A DNA stretch of 61,692 nt from CAZMGG01 sp964565715 (lineage in GTDB: Bacteria; Planctomycetota; UBA1135; UBA2386). The stretch is from positions 1 to 61,692 of the forward strand of contig CAZMGG010000016.1 of NCBI GenBank assembly GCA_964565715.1, in the 5' to 3' direction. The position numbers and the translations under genes are program-made. Below are positions 41,872 through 50,606 of this stretch, in pieces. Within the stretch, counting starts at the first letter, position 1. Each line of letters starts with the position of its first letter. The notes beneath the pieces were generated by a model, which was not told the DNA's origin, searched no databases, and was given only the letters and a program-made list of their open reading frames with translations.

Positions 41872-43931
41872 AGGATGTCGAGGATGCCGACGCCGCCGCC
41901 GACCAGGGTGGCCACGGCCGCCCGGTAGTTGGCGTTGGCGCCGATCGGCGCGTTCCAGGGCAGCGGCAGCCGGTCGGCGATCCCGCCCAGTGCCACCGCG
42001 GCGAAGGCCCGACTGAGCGGCGTCAGGTTGGAATCCTGCAGCAGCACGGTGAGCGGCTCGATGCTGCGCCGGTCGCCGATCAACGCCAGGGCCGAGGCCA
42101 CCGCCGCCAGCCGGGCCAGGTTGAGGTCGCCGTCGGCGAGCATCCGGTGCAGGTCCTCGGCGACGCTGCGGTCGCCCAGCCGGCCCAGCGCCACCGCGGT
42201 CTGCCGCAGCCGGTCGGGTCGCCGCACCGACTGCCGGGTCAGGTCGCGCAGCGGTTCGACCGCGCCGGCATCGCCCAGGAGACCCAGCCCGACGGCGATG
42301 TGGCCCGCCAGTTCGTCCTGGCTCTGCGTGCGCCGCAGCAGCTCGCGCAGGTGCGGCGCCGCGTCGCGATGGCCGAGCAGGCCGAGGCCGAGCGCGATGC
42401 CGCCGATCGCCGACGGCGTCTTCTGCTGCTGCAGGGCGGCCAGCAGCGCGTCGCCGGCCGGCCGATCGGGGTCCATCGCGCGGCCGGCGGCCTTCGCCGT
42501 CCGCAGCCGGGTGTGACCGAGCACGCCGATGGCCAGGGCCGCCCAGCCCTTCTCCAGGGCCTTGTTGCCCCGCTCGAAGGCCTGCAGCAACGCCGTGCGG
42601 TTCTGCGCGCCGCCGATGTGACCGAGCGCCATCAGGGCGAACGCCCGGGTCTGCGCATCCCGGTGTTCCCGCCAGGTCTGCAGGAGCAGCTGGCTGTGCG
42701 CCGCATCGGCGCTGCCGTCGTCCTCGAACGGCCGGCACAGCTCGCCCAGCGCCTGGGCGCAGGACTGGGCCAGGTGATCGTTGCGCCGCTCGGCGGCGAG
42801 GCGCCCGCGCAGTTCGTCGGCGAACAGCGAGCGGAAGCGTCCGGCGTCCTGGTGGTCGGGGCCGAGCAGGCGGGCGATGGCGATCGGACAGTGCGCCTGC
42901 AGGATCTGTTCGCCGACGCCCAGCGGCCGCAGGTAGTACTCCTCGAGGCAGGCGACGGCCTCGCGCCGGATCGTCTCCTCGGCCGGCGAGCTGCCGGGCG
43001 CCAGCAGGCCGAGCCCGTGGATCGCGGCGATGCGCAGATCCCAGGAGCCGGGCTGCGCGTCGAGCACCAGCGGTCGCAGGGTCAGCAGCGCCTGCTGTTT
43101 CACCGCCGGATTGGCGGTGCCGCGGGCCAGCAGGCCGAGCGCATAGGCGGCGAACGCGCGGCTGCGGTCGTGCACCTCGGCCCGATCGCTCAGGCGACGG
43201 CCCGCGGCGGAATCGCTGGCCAGGGCCACCAGGGCGTCGACGTGCTCGGCCCGGTCGAGGCTGGCGATGCCGAGCGCCAGGGCCGCGGTCTCGCGGATCT
43301 CCTGGTCGCGGCTCTGCAGCCGGGGCAGCAGCACCTCGTGCAGCCGGAAGCCCTCGGGCTCGAGGCGGGCCTTGGCCATGGCCAGCATGCAGGCCGACGC
43401 GATGTCACGATCGTCGGTGCCGTCGAGCGCCCGCTTCAGCGCCGGCAGCACGCGTTGCCGCAGGAGATCGTCGGAGGGCCGCAGCAGGTCCTGGCCGGGC
43501 ACGTCCCGGCGCGGCCCGAGCCAGTACTCGAGGCTGCCGCTGATGACCGCGGGCTGATAGAGGGCGTCCTTCAGGCCGAGGAAGCGGTCCTTGTTGAACT
43601 CCCACCAGTACTCCCAGCGGCTGAAGTCCTCGTCGAGGGTGACGCCGCCGCGCGGCGTGACGGGACCGGGGCCGGAGCCGCGGGGCTGCGGCGAGCCGCC
43701 GTGCGTGATCGGGCCGGCGCCGGGCGCTGGCGCCGGACCTGACGGGTTGCTGCTGGGGCCGCCGGGCTGACCGGTCTGCGGTCCGCTGGGCCCGCGGGGC
43801 GGCGCACCGCCCGGGTTGGGCGGTACCACGTCCTCGGGGCCGCGGTACTGGCCGCCATGGGCGAAGGCAGGGGAGACGCACAGGCCGAGCACGGCCGCGC
43901 ACAGACAGGACAGGAGCAGGGTCGGTTGCAT
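41868..43931 (-). CDS. Exported HEAT-repeat protein, paralogue A
   Basis: 687 residues from ATG 43931. The signal peptide ends at about residue 24 (SPAFA), and the mature N-terminus begins HGGQYRGPEDVVPPNPGG. A Gly/Pro/Ser-rich linker (about 43-95) leads to YWWEFNKDRFLGLKDALY and then some twelve HEAT-like helix pairs. It ends in GILDIL. The next gene upstream (44162-46234) has the same layout, the same mature N-terminus and the same C-terminus, so the two arose by duplication. It has no catalytic motif and is probably a periplasmic scaffold. Confidence 0.82.
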   Translation of the reverse strand: MQPTLLLSCLCAAVLGLCVSPAFAHGGQYRGPEDVVPPNPGGAPPRGPSGPQTGQPGGPSSNPSGPAPAPGAGPITHGGSPQPRGSGPGPVTPRGGVTLDEDFSRWEYWWEFNKDRFLGLKDALYQPAVISGSLEYWLGPRRDVPGQDLLRPSDDLLRQRVLPALKRALDGTDDRDIASACMLAMAKARLEPEGFRLHEVLLPRLQSRDQEIRETAALALGIASLDRAEHVDALVALASDSAAGRRLSDRAEVHDRSRAFAAYALGLLARGTANPAVKQQALLTLRPLVLDAQPGSWDLRIAAIHGLGLLAPGSSPAEETIRREAVACLEEYYLRPLGVGEQILQAHCPIAIARLLGPDHQDAGRFRSLFADELRGRLAAERRNDHLAQSCAQALGELCRPFEDDGSADAAHSQLLLQTWREHRDAQTRAFALMALGHIGGAQNRTALLQAFERGNKALEKGWAALAIGVLGHTRLRTAKAAGRAMDPDRPAGDALLAALQQQKTPSAIGGIALGLGLLGHRDAAPHLRELLRRTQSQDELAGHIAVGLGLLGDAGAVEPLRDLTRQSVRRPDRLRQTAVALGRLGDRSVAEDLHRMLADGDLNLARLAAVASALALIGDRRSIEPLTVLLQDSNLTPLSRAFAAVALGGIADRLPLPWNAPIGANANYRAAVATLVGGGVGILDIL

Positions 43932-44088
43932 CGCAACGCTCGCAGAAGGGATCGAGGGTCGCGACCGGAGTGGTGGGGCGGAGAGCAAGCGGCGGGCCAC
44001 GACGCCGGGCCCGAAGAACGGCGTGGCCGCGCCGGGCTTTCGTCACGCGGGCGCCACGGCAGCGCGGGGCGGCCGGGCCGGAAACGCG

Positions 44089-44121
44089 CGCGGGGAGTCG
44101 CGCCGTGCGCGACTCCCCGCG
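44089..44121 (-). terminator. Strong hairpin between the two HEAT paralogues
   Basis: A perfect 15-base-pair inverted repeat (44089-44103 with 44107-44121) with a 3-base loop lies about 40 bases after the stop of the upstream HEAT gene in minus-strand direction. A short TTT follows on that strand. It probably terminates or attenuates transcription between the duplicated genes, allowing unequal expression. Confidence 0.6.
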
Positions 44122-44161
44122 GGGACCAGCCGAAGCTGGATCGTCTTGCTGGATCGAGCGA

Positions 44162-46234
44162 CTACAGGATGTCGAGGATGCCGGCGGTCTTGTCCGTCAG
44201 CGTCTCCACCGAGGCCCGGTAGTTCATGTTGGTGCCGATCTTGCTGTTCCACGGCAGCGACTCCTTGTCGCCGACGCCGCCCAGCGCCACCGCGGCGAAG
44301 GCCCGCGACAGCTCGGTCACCGAGGTGTCGAACAGCATGCCCTTCAGGGGCTCGATGGTGCGGCGGTCACCGATGAAGCCCAGCGCCGAGGCGATCGCGC
44401 TCAGCTTGGCCAGGTTGGTGTCGCCGTCCTTCAGGAGCTTCTGCAGTTCCTCGGCAACCGACTTGTCGCCGAGCTTGCCCAGCGCGATCGACGCCTGCTT
44501 GAGCAGGTCGGGACGGCGCACGGACTTCTGCACGATGCCCTTGATGTCCTCGATCGAACGGCCGTCGCCCATCAGCGCCAGCCCGATGCACAGGTAGCCG
44601 GCCAGCTCGTCCTGGCTGGCGCTCTTCAGCAGCTCCGCCCGCAGACGGTCGGCGGCGTCCTTGTGCTGCAGCAGGCCGAGGCCGATCGCCACGCCGGCGG
44701 TGGCCGACGGGTTCTTCAGCTCGTCCAGGCTGTTCTTCAGGGTGTCGCCCAGCGCCTTCTCCGGCTCCGGGGTCAGGCTCTTCGCCTTGGCCTGCTCGTA
44801 CTTGTTGAAGCCGTAGACGCCCATCGCGACGGCGATCCAGGGCTTCTCCAGGGCCTTGTTGCCCTTGTCGAACTCCTTGATCAGGATGTCGCGGTTCATC
44901 AGGCCGCCGATCTGGCCGATGCCCAGGATCGCGAAGTAGCGCGTCTGCGCGTCCTTGGCGTTCTTGTACTGGTCGAGCAGCAGCTTGCTGTAGCGGGCGT
45001 CCTCGGACTTGTCGTCCTCGAACGGCTTCGACATCTGGCCCAGCGCCAGCGCGCAGGACTGGAAGATGTGGTCGTTGCTGCGCTTGACCTTGCCCTTGCC
45101 CTCCAGGTCCTTGGCGAAGAGGTCCTTGTAGTAGGCGCTCTTCTCGTGGTCCCGGCCGATCAGCTTGGCGATGGCGGTGGGGCAGTGCGACTGCAGGAGC
45201 TGCTCGCCGGCACCCATCTCCTTCATGTAGTAGTCCTCGAGGACCTTGAGCGCGTCGGCGATCAGGGTCTTCTCGGCGTCGCCCTGGCCGGCCACGTTGA
45301 GCAGGCCGAGGCTGTTGATCGCCGCGACGGTCAGGTTGCGGGAGCTGAGCTTGTCGTCGTTGACGATGTCACGCAGCGCCTCGAAGGCCTTGCGCTTCAC
45401 CTCGACGTTGGCGGTGGCGTAGCCGACCAGGCCGAGGCCGTAGGTGGCGAACGCGCGGGTGCGGTCGTCGACGTTGGCGCGGTCGGTGAGCTGCCGGCCG
45501 ACATCGGTGTCCTTCGCCAGGCCGATCAGGGCGTTGACGTTGTCCTCCTTGTCGATGGCGGCGATGCCGATCGCCAGGGCGGCGACCTCGCGGATCTCCT
45601 GGTCACGGCTCTTCAGCTTCGGCCGGAACACGTCGTCGAGCAGCTTGAAGTCGGTCGGGTGGTCCTTGCCGATCTTGGCCATGGCCACCATGCACGACGA
45701 CGAGATGTCGCGGTTGTCGGTGGAGTCCAGCGCCTTCTTCAGGGCGGGCAGGATGTTGCCGACCTTGTCCTCCTCGCTGGGCCGCAGGGTGTCCTTCGCC
45801 TCGACGCGCCGGGTGGCGCCCAGGAAGAAGTCGCTGCCGCCGGTCTGCACGCCGCCGCTGCCGATGGCGTCCTTCAGGCGGATGTAGGGGTCCTTGTTGA
45901 ACTCCCACCAGAATTCCCAGCGGGTCAGGTCGTCCTCGAGCTGGATGCCGCGGCCGCCCGTGGTCGGGCCCTTGGCCGCGCCGGGGCCGGCAGGGCCGCC
46001 GGTGGCGGGGCCCGCAGGGCCAGGCGTGGCGGGACCAGCCGGTCCCGGGGTCGACGGGCCGGCAGGGCCGCCGGTCGTGGGGCCCGACGGGCCGCCGGTG
46101 CCGCGACCGCCACCGGGGTTCGGCGGCACGACGTCGCCCGGGCCGCGGTACTGACCGCCGTGGGCATACGCCGGCTCGGGGAAGACCAGCAGGAGGCTGG
46201 CGCAAGTGAGACCTGCGAAGAGGATCTTGTTCAT
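44162..46234 (-). CDS. Exported HEAT-repeat protein, paralogue B, with Gly-Pro-rich collagen-like linker
   Basis: 690 residues from ATG 46234, with GGAG upstream; the in-frame ATG at 46249 is less likely. The signal peptide ends at about residue 24 (PAYA). The mature start HGGQYRGPGDVVPPNPGG is nearly identical to paralogue A. Residues 48-90 repeat GPAGP/GGPAGP triplets. Then FWWEFNKDPYIRLKDAIG and about twelve HEAT repeats follow, ending GILDIL. It uses far more Lys and Asp than paralogue A and most neighbours, which suggests high expression or slower drift of this copy. It has no enzymatic motif. Confidence 0.83.
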   Translation of the reverse strand: MNKILFAGLTCASLLLVFPEPAYAHGGQYRGPGDVVPPNPGGGRGTGGPSGPTTGGPAGPSTPGPAGPATPGPAGPATGGPAGPGAAKGPTTGGRGIQLEDDLTRWEFWWEFNKDPYIRLKDAIGSGGVQTGGSDFFLGATRRVEAKDTLRPSEEDKVGNILPALKKALDSTDNRDISSSCMVAMAKIGKDHPTDFKLLDDVFRPKLKSRDQEIREVAALAIGIAAIDKEDNVNALIGLAKDTDVGRQLTDRANVDDRTRAFATYGLGLVGYATANVEVKRKAFEALRDIVNDDKLSSRNLTVAAINSLGLLNVAGQGDAEKTLIADALKVLEDYYMKEMGAGEQLLQSHCPTAIAKLIGRDHEKSAYYKDLFAKDLEGKGKVKRSNDHIFQSCALALGQMSKPFEDDKSEDARYSKLLLDQYKNAKDAQTRYFAILGIGQIGGLMNRDILIKEFDKGNKALEKPWIAVAMGVYGFNKYEQAKAKSLTPEPEKALGDTLKNSLDELKNPSATAGVAIGLGLLQHKDAADRLRAELLKSASQDELAGYLCIGLALMGDGRSIEDIKGIVQKSVRRPDLLKQASIALGKLGDKSVAEELQKLLKDGDTNLAKLSAIASALGFIGDRRTIEPLKGMLFDTSVTELSRAFAAVALGGVGDKESLPWNSKIGTNMNYRASVETLTDKTAGILDIL
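45965..46093 (-). repeat. Repeat encoding Gly-Pro-rich triplets
   Basis: The coding strand repeats units for GPAGP, TPGPAGPA and GGPAGP in residues 48-90 of paralogue B. The Gly-x-y pattern is collagen-like but short and interrupted. It probably forms an extended linker between the conserved mature N-terminus and the HEAT domain. Confidence 0.75.
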
Positions 46235-46262
46235 GAGTTGGCGCTCCAATGCGCGCGACCGG

Positions 46263-46333
46263 TTCGCGATGCTTGTGCGGTTTGCGAAGAGACCCGCGAA
46301 CGTGTCTCGCGAAGGTAACCGGGCACTTCGCGA
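46263..46333. promoter_or_regulatory. Cluster of TTCGCGA-type motifs upstream of HEAT paralogue B
   Basis: Five related motifs lie within 71 bases: TTCGCGA (46263), TTGCGAA (46282), CGCGAA (46295), TCGCGAA (46307) and TTCGCGA (46327). The last two form a perfect inverted repeat, CTCGCGAAG (46306-46314) and CTTCGCGAG (46326-46334), with an 11-base spacer. The cluster lies about 30-100 bases upstream of the ATG at 46234 and could be an operator or, in part, an RNA hairpin in the leader. Confidence 0.45.
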
Positions 46334-46374
46334 GGGGACAATGCAAACCTGGTGCCAGGACCCGGGAACCCCGG

Positions 46375-46397
46375 AAATGCCTGAAAATCAGGCATTT
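46375..46397 (-). terminator. AT-rich hairpin terminator after the inositol-phosphatase-family gene
   Basis: AAATGCCTGA (46375-46384) and TCAGGCATTT (46388-46397) form a perfect 10-base-pair stem with a 3-base loop. It lies about 60 bases past the stop of the minus-strand gene at 46459. It stands out as AT-rich in this GC-rich sequence and ends in TTT on the minus strand, which fits an intrinsic terminator. Confidence 0.6.
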
Positions 46398-46458
46398 AGG
46401 ACGGTCGTGCTGGCCGCGGCGGGGCGTGTCGGGCCGGCCCGTTACGGTGGCGAAACGA

Positions 46459-47313
46459 CTAGCCGAGGGCGCTGCGATTGGGGTCCGGGAAGGCCCGCAG
46501 GACCGCCAGGAGGCGGCGATGGGCCGCGGGCGCGCCAGCGATCGTCGCGGTGTGTCCGCCGGTCGGATCGGCGAGCGGGAAGACCGGGCGTCCCTGCCAG
46601 TCGGTGAGCCGGCCGCCGGCTTCCTCCAGCAGCAGCCCCGGCGCCACCAGGTCCCACGGCCGCCCCTGCTGCTGCACGTTGCCGTCGAGCCGGCCCATCA
46701 CCAGATCGCAGCACTGCACGACGGTGCTGCCGAGCGTCCGGATGCGGCCGCCTTCCCGCTGGATCGCCGCCAGGAAGCCGAGGTCCTGCTGGCCGCGATG
46801 CCACTGGCAGCCGATCACCGCCGCATCGCCGCGGCGCGGCGTGGCCATGCGCAGCCGGCGTCCCTGCCGGAAGGCGCCGAGCCCCTGGCCTGCCCAGTAG
46901 AGGGCGCCCTCGGGCTCGCACCACATGGCCGCGGTGAGCGGCCGGCCACGGTGCAGGCAGGCCACCGCCACCGCCCAGGTCGGCAGCCCGCTGGCGAAGT
47001 TGCTGGTGCCGTCGATCGGGTCGACCACCCAGACGAACTCGGCCGCGGGCCGTTCGTGGCCGGTCTCCTCGCCGATGAAGCCCGCCTCCGGATGGGCCTT
47101 GCGCAGGGCCCGCCGCAGGCTGCGCTCGGTGCGCAGATCCATGACGGTCACGAAGTCGCCGACGCCCTTGCGTAGCGCCGCCGGCCGGCCGAGCCGCCGC
47201 TGCCGCGGCACGATGCGGGCCGCGGCCTCGGCGGTGAGCGTGCGGGCGAGGCGCAGCAGACGGCGGACCTCGGCGAGGGGCACGGCGGGGCGGCGGGGCA
47301 TCGGCGGGAACAT
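46459..47313 (-). CDS. Inositol monophosphatase family protein (second copy)
   Basis: 284 residues from ATG 47313; ATG 47301 is an alternative. Metal-site motifs are GEETGHE near 77, the DPIDGTSNF signature near 97-105, and the late PWDLVAPGLLLEEAGG carrying the third ligand. The protein could act on inositol phosphate, histidinol phosphate or 3'-phosphoadenosine phosphate. The sequence differs strongly from the copy at 4626-5456. It stands alone on the minus strand and is divergent from the lipoprotein/galE run. Confidence 0.88.
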   Translation of the reverse strand: MFPPMPRRPAVPLAEVRRLLRLARTLTAEAAARIVPRQRRLGRPAALRKGVGDFVTVMDLRTERSLRRALRKAHPEAGFIGEETGHERPAAEFVWVVDPIDGTSNFASGLPTWAVAVACLHRGRPLTAAMWCEPEGALYWAGQGLGAFRQGRRLRMATPRRGDAAVIGCQWHRGQQDLGFLAAIQREGGRIRTLGSTVVQCCDLVMGRLDGNVQQQGRPWDLVAPGLLLEEAGGRLTDWQGRPVFPLADPTGGHTATIAGAPAAHRRLLAVLRAFPDPNRSALG

Positions 47314-47412
47314 GGCGGAACGGTCGCGGTGGGGGAAGCGCCCAGCCGCCGGACGCGCAAAAAGGCGGTGCGCCGTGCCGGCGCGGTCCTTACAACGCTG
47401 GCCAACCGGTCG

Positions 47413-48426
47413 ATGCGCTGCCTTCCTTCCGTCCTCTGCCTGCTGGCGGCCGCCTGTGCCGCACCGTCGGCGGTGCCGCGGCCGGCGCCCTCGGCCCTGG
47501 TGCGATCGACGGCCGAGGCCGCGGCCGCGGCGAACGCCGCGCCCGAGCGGGCCCCAGCCGAGGACGCCGAAGACACCGCGCCGCTTGCCGCGATCGTCGC
47601 CGACCTCCGCCTGGCCGAGCGACACGGCGAGGCCCTGGCGGCGGTGGAGCAGGCCCTGGCCGGCGATCCCGCCGATCACGAAGCCCGGCTGCTGCGGGTG
47701 GGCCTGCTGCGGGACCTCGGTCGGCGGGACGAGGCGCACCAGGCCCTCGCCGCGGCGACCGCCGGCCTCGAGCCCCGGGACCTGCACCCCAGCCTGCTGC
47801 TGGCCCGGGCCGAGCTGGAGTGGCTCACCGGCGACCTCGCCACCGCCCGCCGCACGCTGGCGAGCCTGCGCGAGGTGCACGGCGGCGACGCCTGGGTGTT
47901 CGCCCACCGCGGTGCCCTGGCGGCCCTGAACGACACCCTCGAACGGGGCGGCGACTACCGGCAGTGGCCGGTGGCCGACCTGCTCGGCGACCTGCGCGGC
48001 GCCGCGGCCCCCGAGCAGCGGCTGCGCGCCTTCCAGACCCTGCAGCAGGGCGATCCGGAGACGCAGGCCCGCGCCGCCGCCGTGGCCGCCGTCGATCGGC
48101 ACCCGGCGCTGCGCATCGCCGCCATCAGCCGCGTCGAACTGCCGCCCGCGGCGCTGGCCGAGGTCGGTGCCACCGCCCTGCGCGATCCGGCCGCGGGCGT
48201 GCGCATCGCCGCCAGCCGACGGCTCCTCGCCGTGCCAGCGGACCTCGGCGCGCCGGTCCTGGTCGCGGGTCTCGAACGCGAAGAGGACGCGGACGCGGCG
48301 CTGGTGATGCACGAGGTGCTGGCGGCCCTGCTGCCGCCGGCGGTGCCGCTGCCGCCTTCGGGCCTGCGGGATCCCGCGGGCCGGGCGGCGCTGGCCGCTT
48401 CGTGGAGGCAGCGATGGCCGAGGTGA
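47413..48426 (+). CDS. Exported TPR/HEAT-type protein, possible lipoprotein
   Basis: 337 residues from ATG 47413. The N-terminus MRCLPSVLCLLAAACAAP is a signal sequence with a possible but weak lipobox (AAAC). The first half has TPR-like helices (LRLAERHGEALAAVEQALAG). The second half looks HEAT-like (DPAAGVRIAASRRLLAVPAD). No catalytic motif is present. It is the first gene of a long plus-strand run; galE begins inside its 3' end, with a GGAGG site there. Confidence 0.72.
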   Translation: MRCLPSVLCLLAAACAAPSAVPRPAPSALVRSTAEAAAAANAAPERAPAEDAEDTAPLAAIVADLRLAERHGEALAAVEQALAGDPADHEARLLRVGLLRDLGRRDEAHQALAAATAGLEPRDLHPSLLLARAELEWLTGDLATARRTLASLREVHGGDAWVFAHRGALAALNDTLERGGDYRQWPVADLLGDLRGAAAPEQRLRAFQTLQQGDPETQARAAAVAAVDRHPALRIAAISRVELPPAALAEVGATALRDPAAGVRIAASRRLLAVPADLGAPVLVAGLEREEDADAALVMHEVLAALLPPAVPLPPSGLRDPAGRAALAASWRQRWPR

Positions 48427-49412
48427 TCCTGGTGACCGGCGGCGCCGGCTACATCGGCTCGCACACGCTGCTGGCGCTGCGCGCAGCCGGCCTGCCCGTG
48501 CTGGTGGTGGACGACCTGGTGGAAGGCCACCGGCGCGCGGTGCGGGACGCCGAGCTGCGGGTGGGCACCCTGCTGGACCCGGCCTTCCTCGGCGAGGTGT
48601 TCGCCGCGCACCGGGTCACCGCCGTGGTGCACTTCGCCGCCCGCTGCTACGTCGGCGAGTCGGTCACGGATCCGGGCCGCTACTACGAGAACAACGTCCA
48701 GGGCACCCGCAACCTGCTGGCGGCGATGACCGCGGCCGGCTGCCGCCGCATCGTGTTCAGCTCGACCTGCGCCACCTATGGCGAACCGGCGGCGATGCCG
48801 ATCACCGAGGACTGTCCGCAGCAGCCGGTCAACCCGTACGGCCGCACCAAGCTGGTGTGCGAGTGGCTGCTGCGCGACTTCGGCCGGGCGCATGGCACCG
48901 CGGCGGTGGCGCTGCGCTACTTCAACGCCGCCGGCGCCGATCCCGAGGGCCGGCTGGGCGAGGACCACCGGCCGGAGACCCACCTGATCCCGCTGGTGCT
49001 GGCCGCCGCCGCCGGCCGCCGGCCGCCGCTGCAGGTGTTCGGCAACGACTATCCGACCCGCGACGGCACCTGCATCCGCGACTACGTGCACGTCACCGAC
49101 CTGGCGCAGGCCCACGTGCTGGCGGTGCGGAGCCTGCTGGATGGCACGGACGGGTTCCGCGCGTTCAACCTCGGCAACGCCGCCGGCACCTCGGTGCTCG
49201 AGGTGATGCAGACCGCCGAGCAGGTCACCGGCCGGCCGGTGCCGCACGTGTTCGCGCCGCGGCGGGCCGGCGATCCGCCCACCCTGGTGGGCAGTTCCGA
49301 ACGGATCCAGCGCGAGCTGGGCTGGCGGCCGCGGTTCGCGGCCATCGAGCAGATCGTCGCCACCGCCTGGCGCTGGCATCGCGAGCACCCGGAGGGCCAT
49401 GGACCGCGCTGA
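48414..49412 (+). CDS. galE: UDP-glucose 4-epimerase
   Basis: 332 residues. NAD-binding GGAGYIG lies near the N-terminus. The catalytic pair is in SSTCATYG and NPYGRTK (Tyr and Lys of YxxxK). YFNAAGADPEG and RDYVHVTDLAQAH complete the family pattern. It interconverts UDP-glucose and UDP-galactose for surface polysaccharide or galactose use. The GGAGG at 48404-48408 fixes the start. It overlaps the preceding gene by 13 bases and the next by 14. A related UDP-sugar epimerase specificity is possible. Confidence 0.92.
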   Translation: MAEVILVTGGAGYIGSHTLLALRAAGLPVLVVDDLVEGHRRAVRDAELRVGTLLDPAFLGEVFAAHRVTAVVHFAARCYVGESVTDPGRYYENNVQGTRNLLAAMTAAGCRRIVFSSTCATYGEPAAMPITEDCPQQPVNPYGRTKLVCEWLLRDFGRAHGTAAVALRYFNAAGADPEGRLGEDHRPETHLIPLVLAAAAGRRPPLQVFGNDYPTRDGTCIRDYVHVTDLAQAHVLAVRSLLDGTDGFRAFNLGNAAGTSVLEVMQTAEQVTGRPVPHVFAPRRAGDPPTLVGSSERIQRELGWRPRFAAIEQIVATAWRWHREHPEGHGPR

Positions 49413-50592
49413 TCGCCGCGTCGCCGGGCTCGGCGTCGTGCTGTTGCTGGCGGGAGGCTGCTCCGTGGCCAACCTCTCCTATCCGGAGGTGCTGCACGAG
49501 TACGACTCGGTGGCGGTGACCGAAGGATCGGGCGCCGAGCGGCGGATGGTCTATCGCGACGAGGCCGACGTCACGCCGTGGTACATGCGGTTCGTGCTGT
49601 TCGTGCCGCTGCGGCCGGTGCTCGGCTTCGTGTTCGGCGGCTCGCCCGGTCCCACCACCGTGGCCAACCCGTCGGGGCACGCCCGCGAGCGCATGGCCGT
49701 GCTGGCCGACAAGGCGCAGGGCGACCTGCTGCGCTGCGGTGAGGTGGCCATGCGGCTGGTGCCGGTGGCCGAAGCCGACGCCTCGGCGTTGAACCGGATC
49801 ACCGCCCTGGACGGGCTGTCGCGGATGGCCTGGTCGCTCGGGCTGACGCTCGGCGCCGACCTCGCCGACGAGGCGCAGTGGCCGGGCAGCGGGCCGCAGG
49901 AGGCCGACTGGATCGCCGCCCTGCGCGATGGCCGGCCGGCGGCCCGCCCGCCGGGCGCGGCGGGCCTGTCCGGCCCGCGTGCCGACTTGTATCGCGACGC
50001 CCTGCGCGGGCTCAGCGCGCGGCCGCTGGCCCAGGCGAGCCAGCGCCTCGGGCTGCTCACCGACCTGACCCACGCGCTCGGCGACGAGACCGATCGGGAG
50101 CTGGCCCAGGCCACCGCCGAGGCCCTGCGGCAGGCGTTCCGGCACTGCGCGTTCTGGCTGCTGGTCGACGCGGTGCAGGGCGACGACCCGACGCTGGCCG
50201 ACGTGCGCCTGATCGCCATGGAACACCTGCACCGCCATGGCGGCCCGGACTCGGTGCCGACGATCCTGGCGCTGATGGCCGGCTCGCAGGAGCGGCTGCG
50301 CGAGACCGGGTCGCGCTTCGACCGCGATCCGTTCGTGCGGCTGCGCCTCGTGCACCTGTGCGGGCAGCTCGACCCGGCCCGGGCCGGCCGCAGCGTGCTG
50401 CTGCCGGGCCGCGCCGCCTGGGAGCCGGTGGCGCCGGTCGACTTCCTCGCCGAGCTGGTGCTGCGCGAGGATCCCTACTACTCCGGGCTGCGCACCATCG
50501 CCACCGAGGCGCTGTGCCGCTCGCTGGGCCGGCCGATCGACTACGACGTCGCCTGGGTGCGCGGCTGGTACGCCGAACGCCACAAGGGCTGA
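49399..50592 (+). CDS. Lipoprotein of unknown function
   Basis: 397 residues. The signal peptide ends in lipobox LAGGC with C21 as the lipidated residue. The rest is mainly helical with HEAT-like character (LGLLTDLTHALGDETDRELAQATAEALRQ). No family was recognised. It overlaps galE by 14 bases and is followed 14 bases later by the DUF366 gene, so it is part of the galE run. It is probably an outer-membrane-attached periplasmic protein. Confidence 0.75.
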   Translation: MDRADRRVAGLGVVLLLAGGCSVANLSYPEVLHEYDSVAVTEGSGAERRMVYRDEADVTPWYMRFVLFVPLRPVLGFVFGGSPGPTTVANPSGHARERMAVLADKAQGDLLRCGEVAMRLVPVAEADASALNRITALDGLSRMAWSLGLTLGADLADEAQWPGSGPQEADWIAALRDGRPAARPPGAAGLSGPRADLYRDALRGLSARPLAQASQRLGLLTDLTHALGDETDRELAQATAEALRQAFRHCAFWLLVDAVQGDDPTLADVRLIAMEHLHRHGGPDSVPTILALMAGSQERLRETGSRFDRDPFVRLRLVHLCGQLDPARAGRSVLLPGRAAWEPVAPVDFLAELVLREDPYYSGLRTIATEALCRSLGRPIDYDVAWVRGWYAERHKG

Positions 50593-50606
50593 CCGCGGAA
50601 CGTCGC

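Noticed and set aside
37120..42738. A minus-strand open frame of about 1870 codons across purM to the HEAT gene.
   Set aside because: It crosses several well-supported genes in antisense and shows only biased Gln/His/Arg/Val-rich sequence.
43660..43830. Collagen-like repeat in HEAT paralogue A equal to that in paralogue B.
   Set aside because: The linker is Gly/Pro/Ser-rich but lacks the regular GPAGP units, so no repeat feature was called there.
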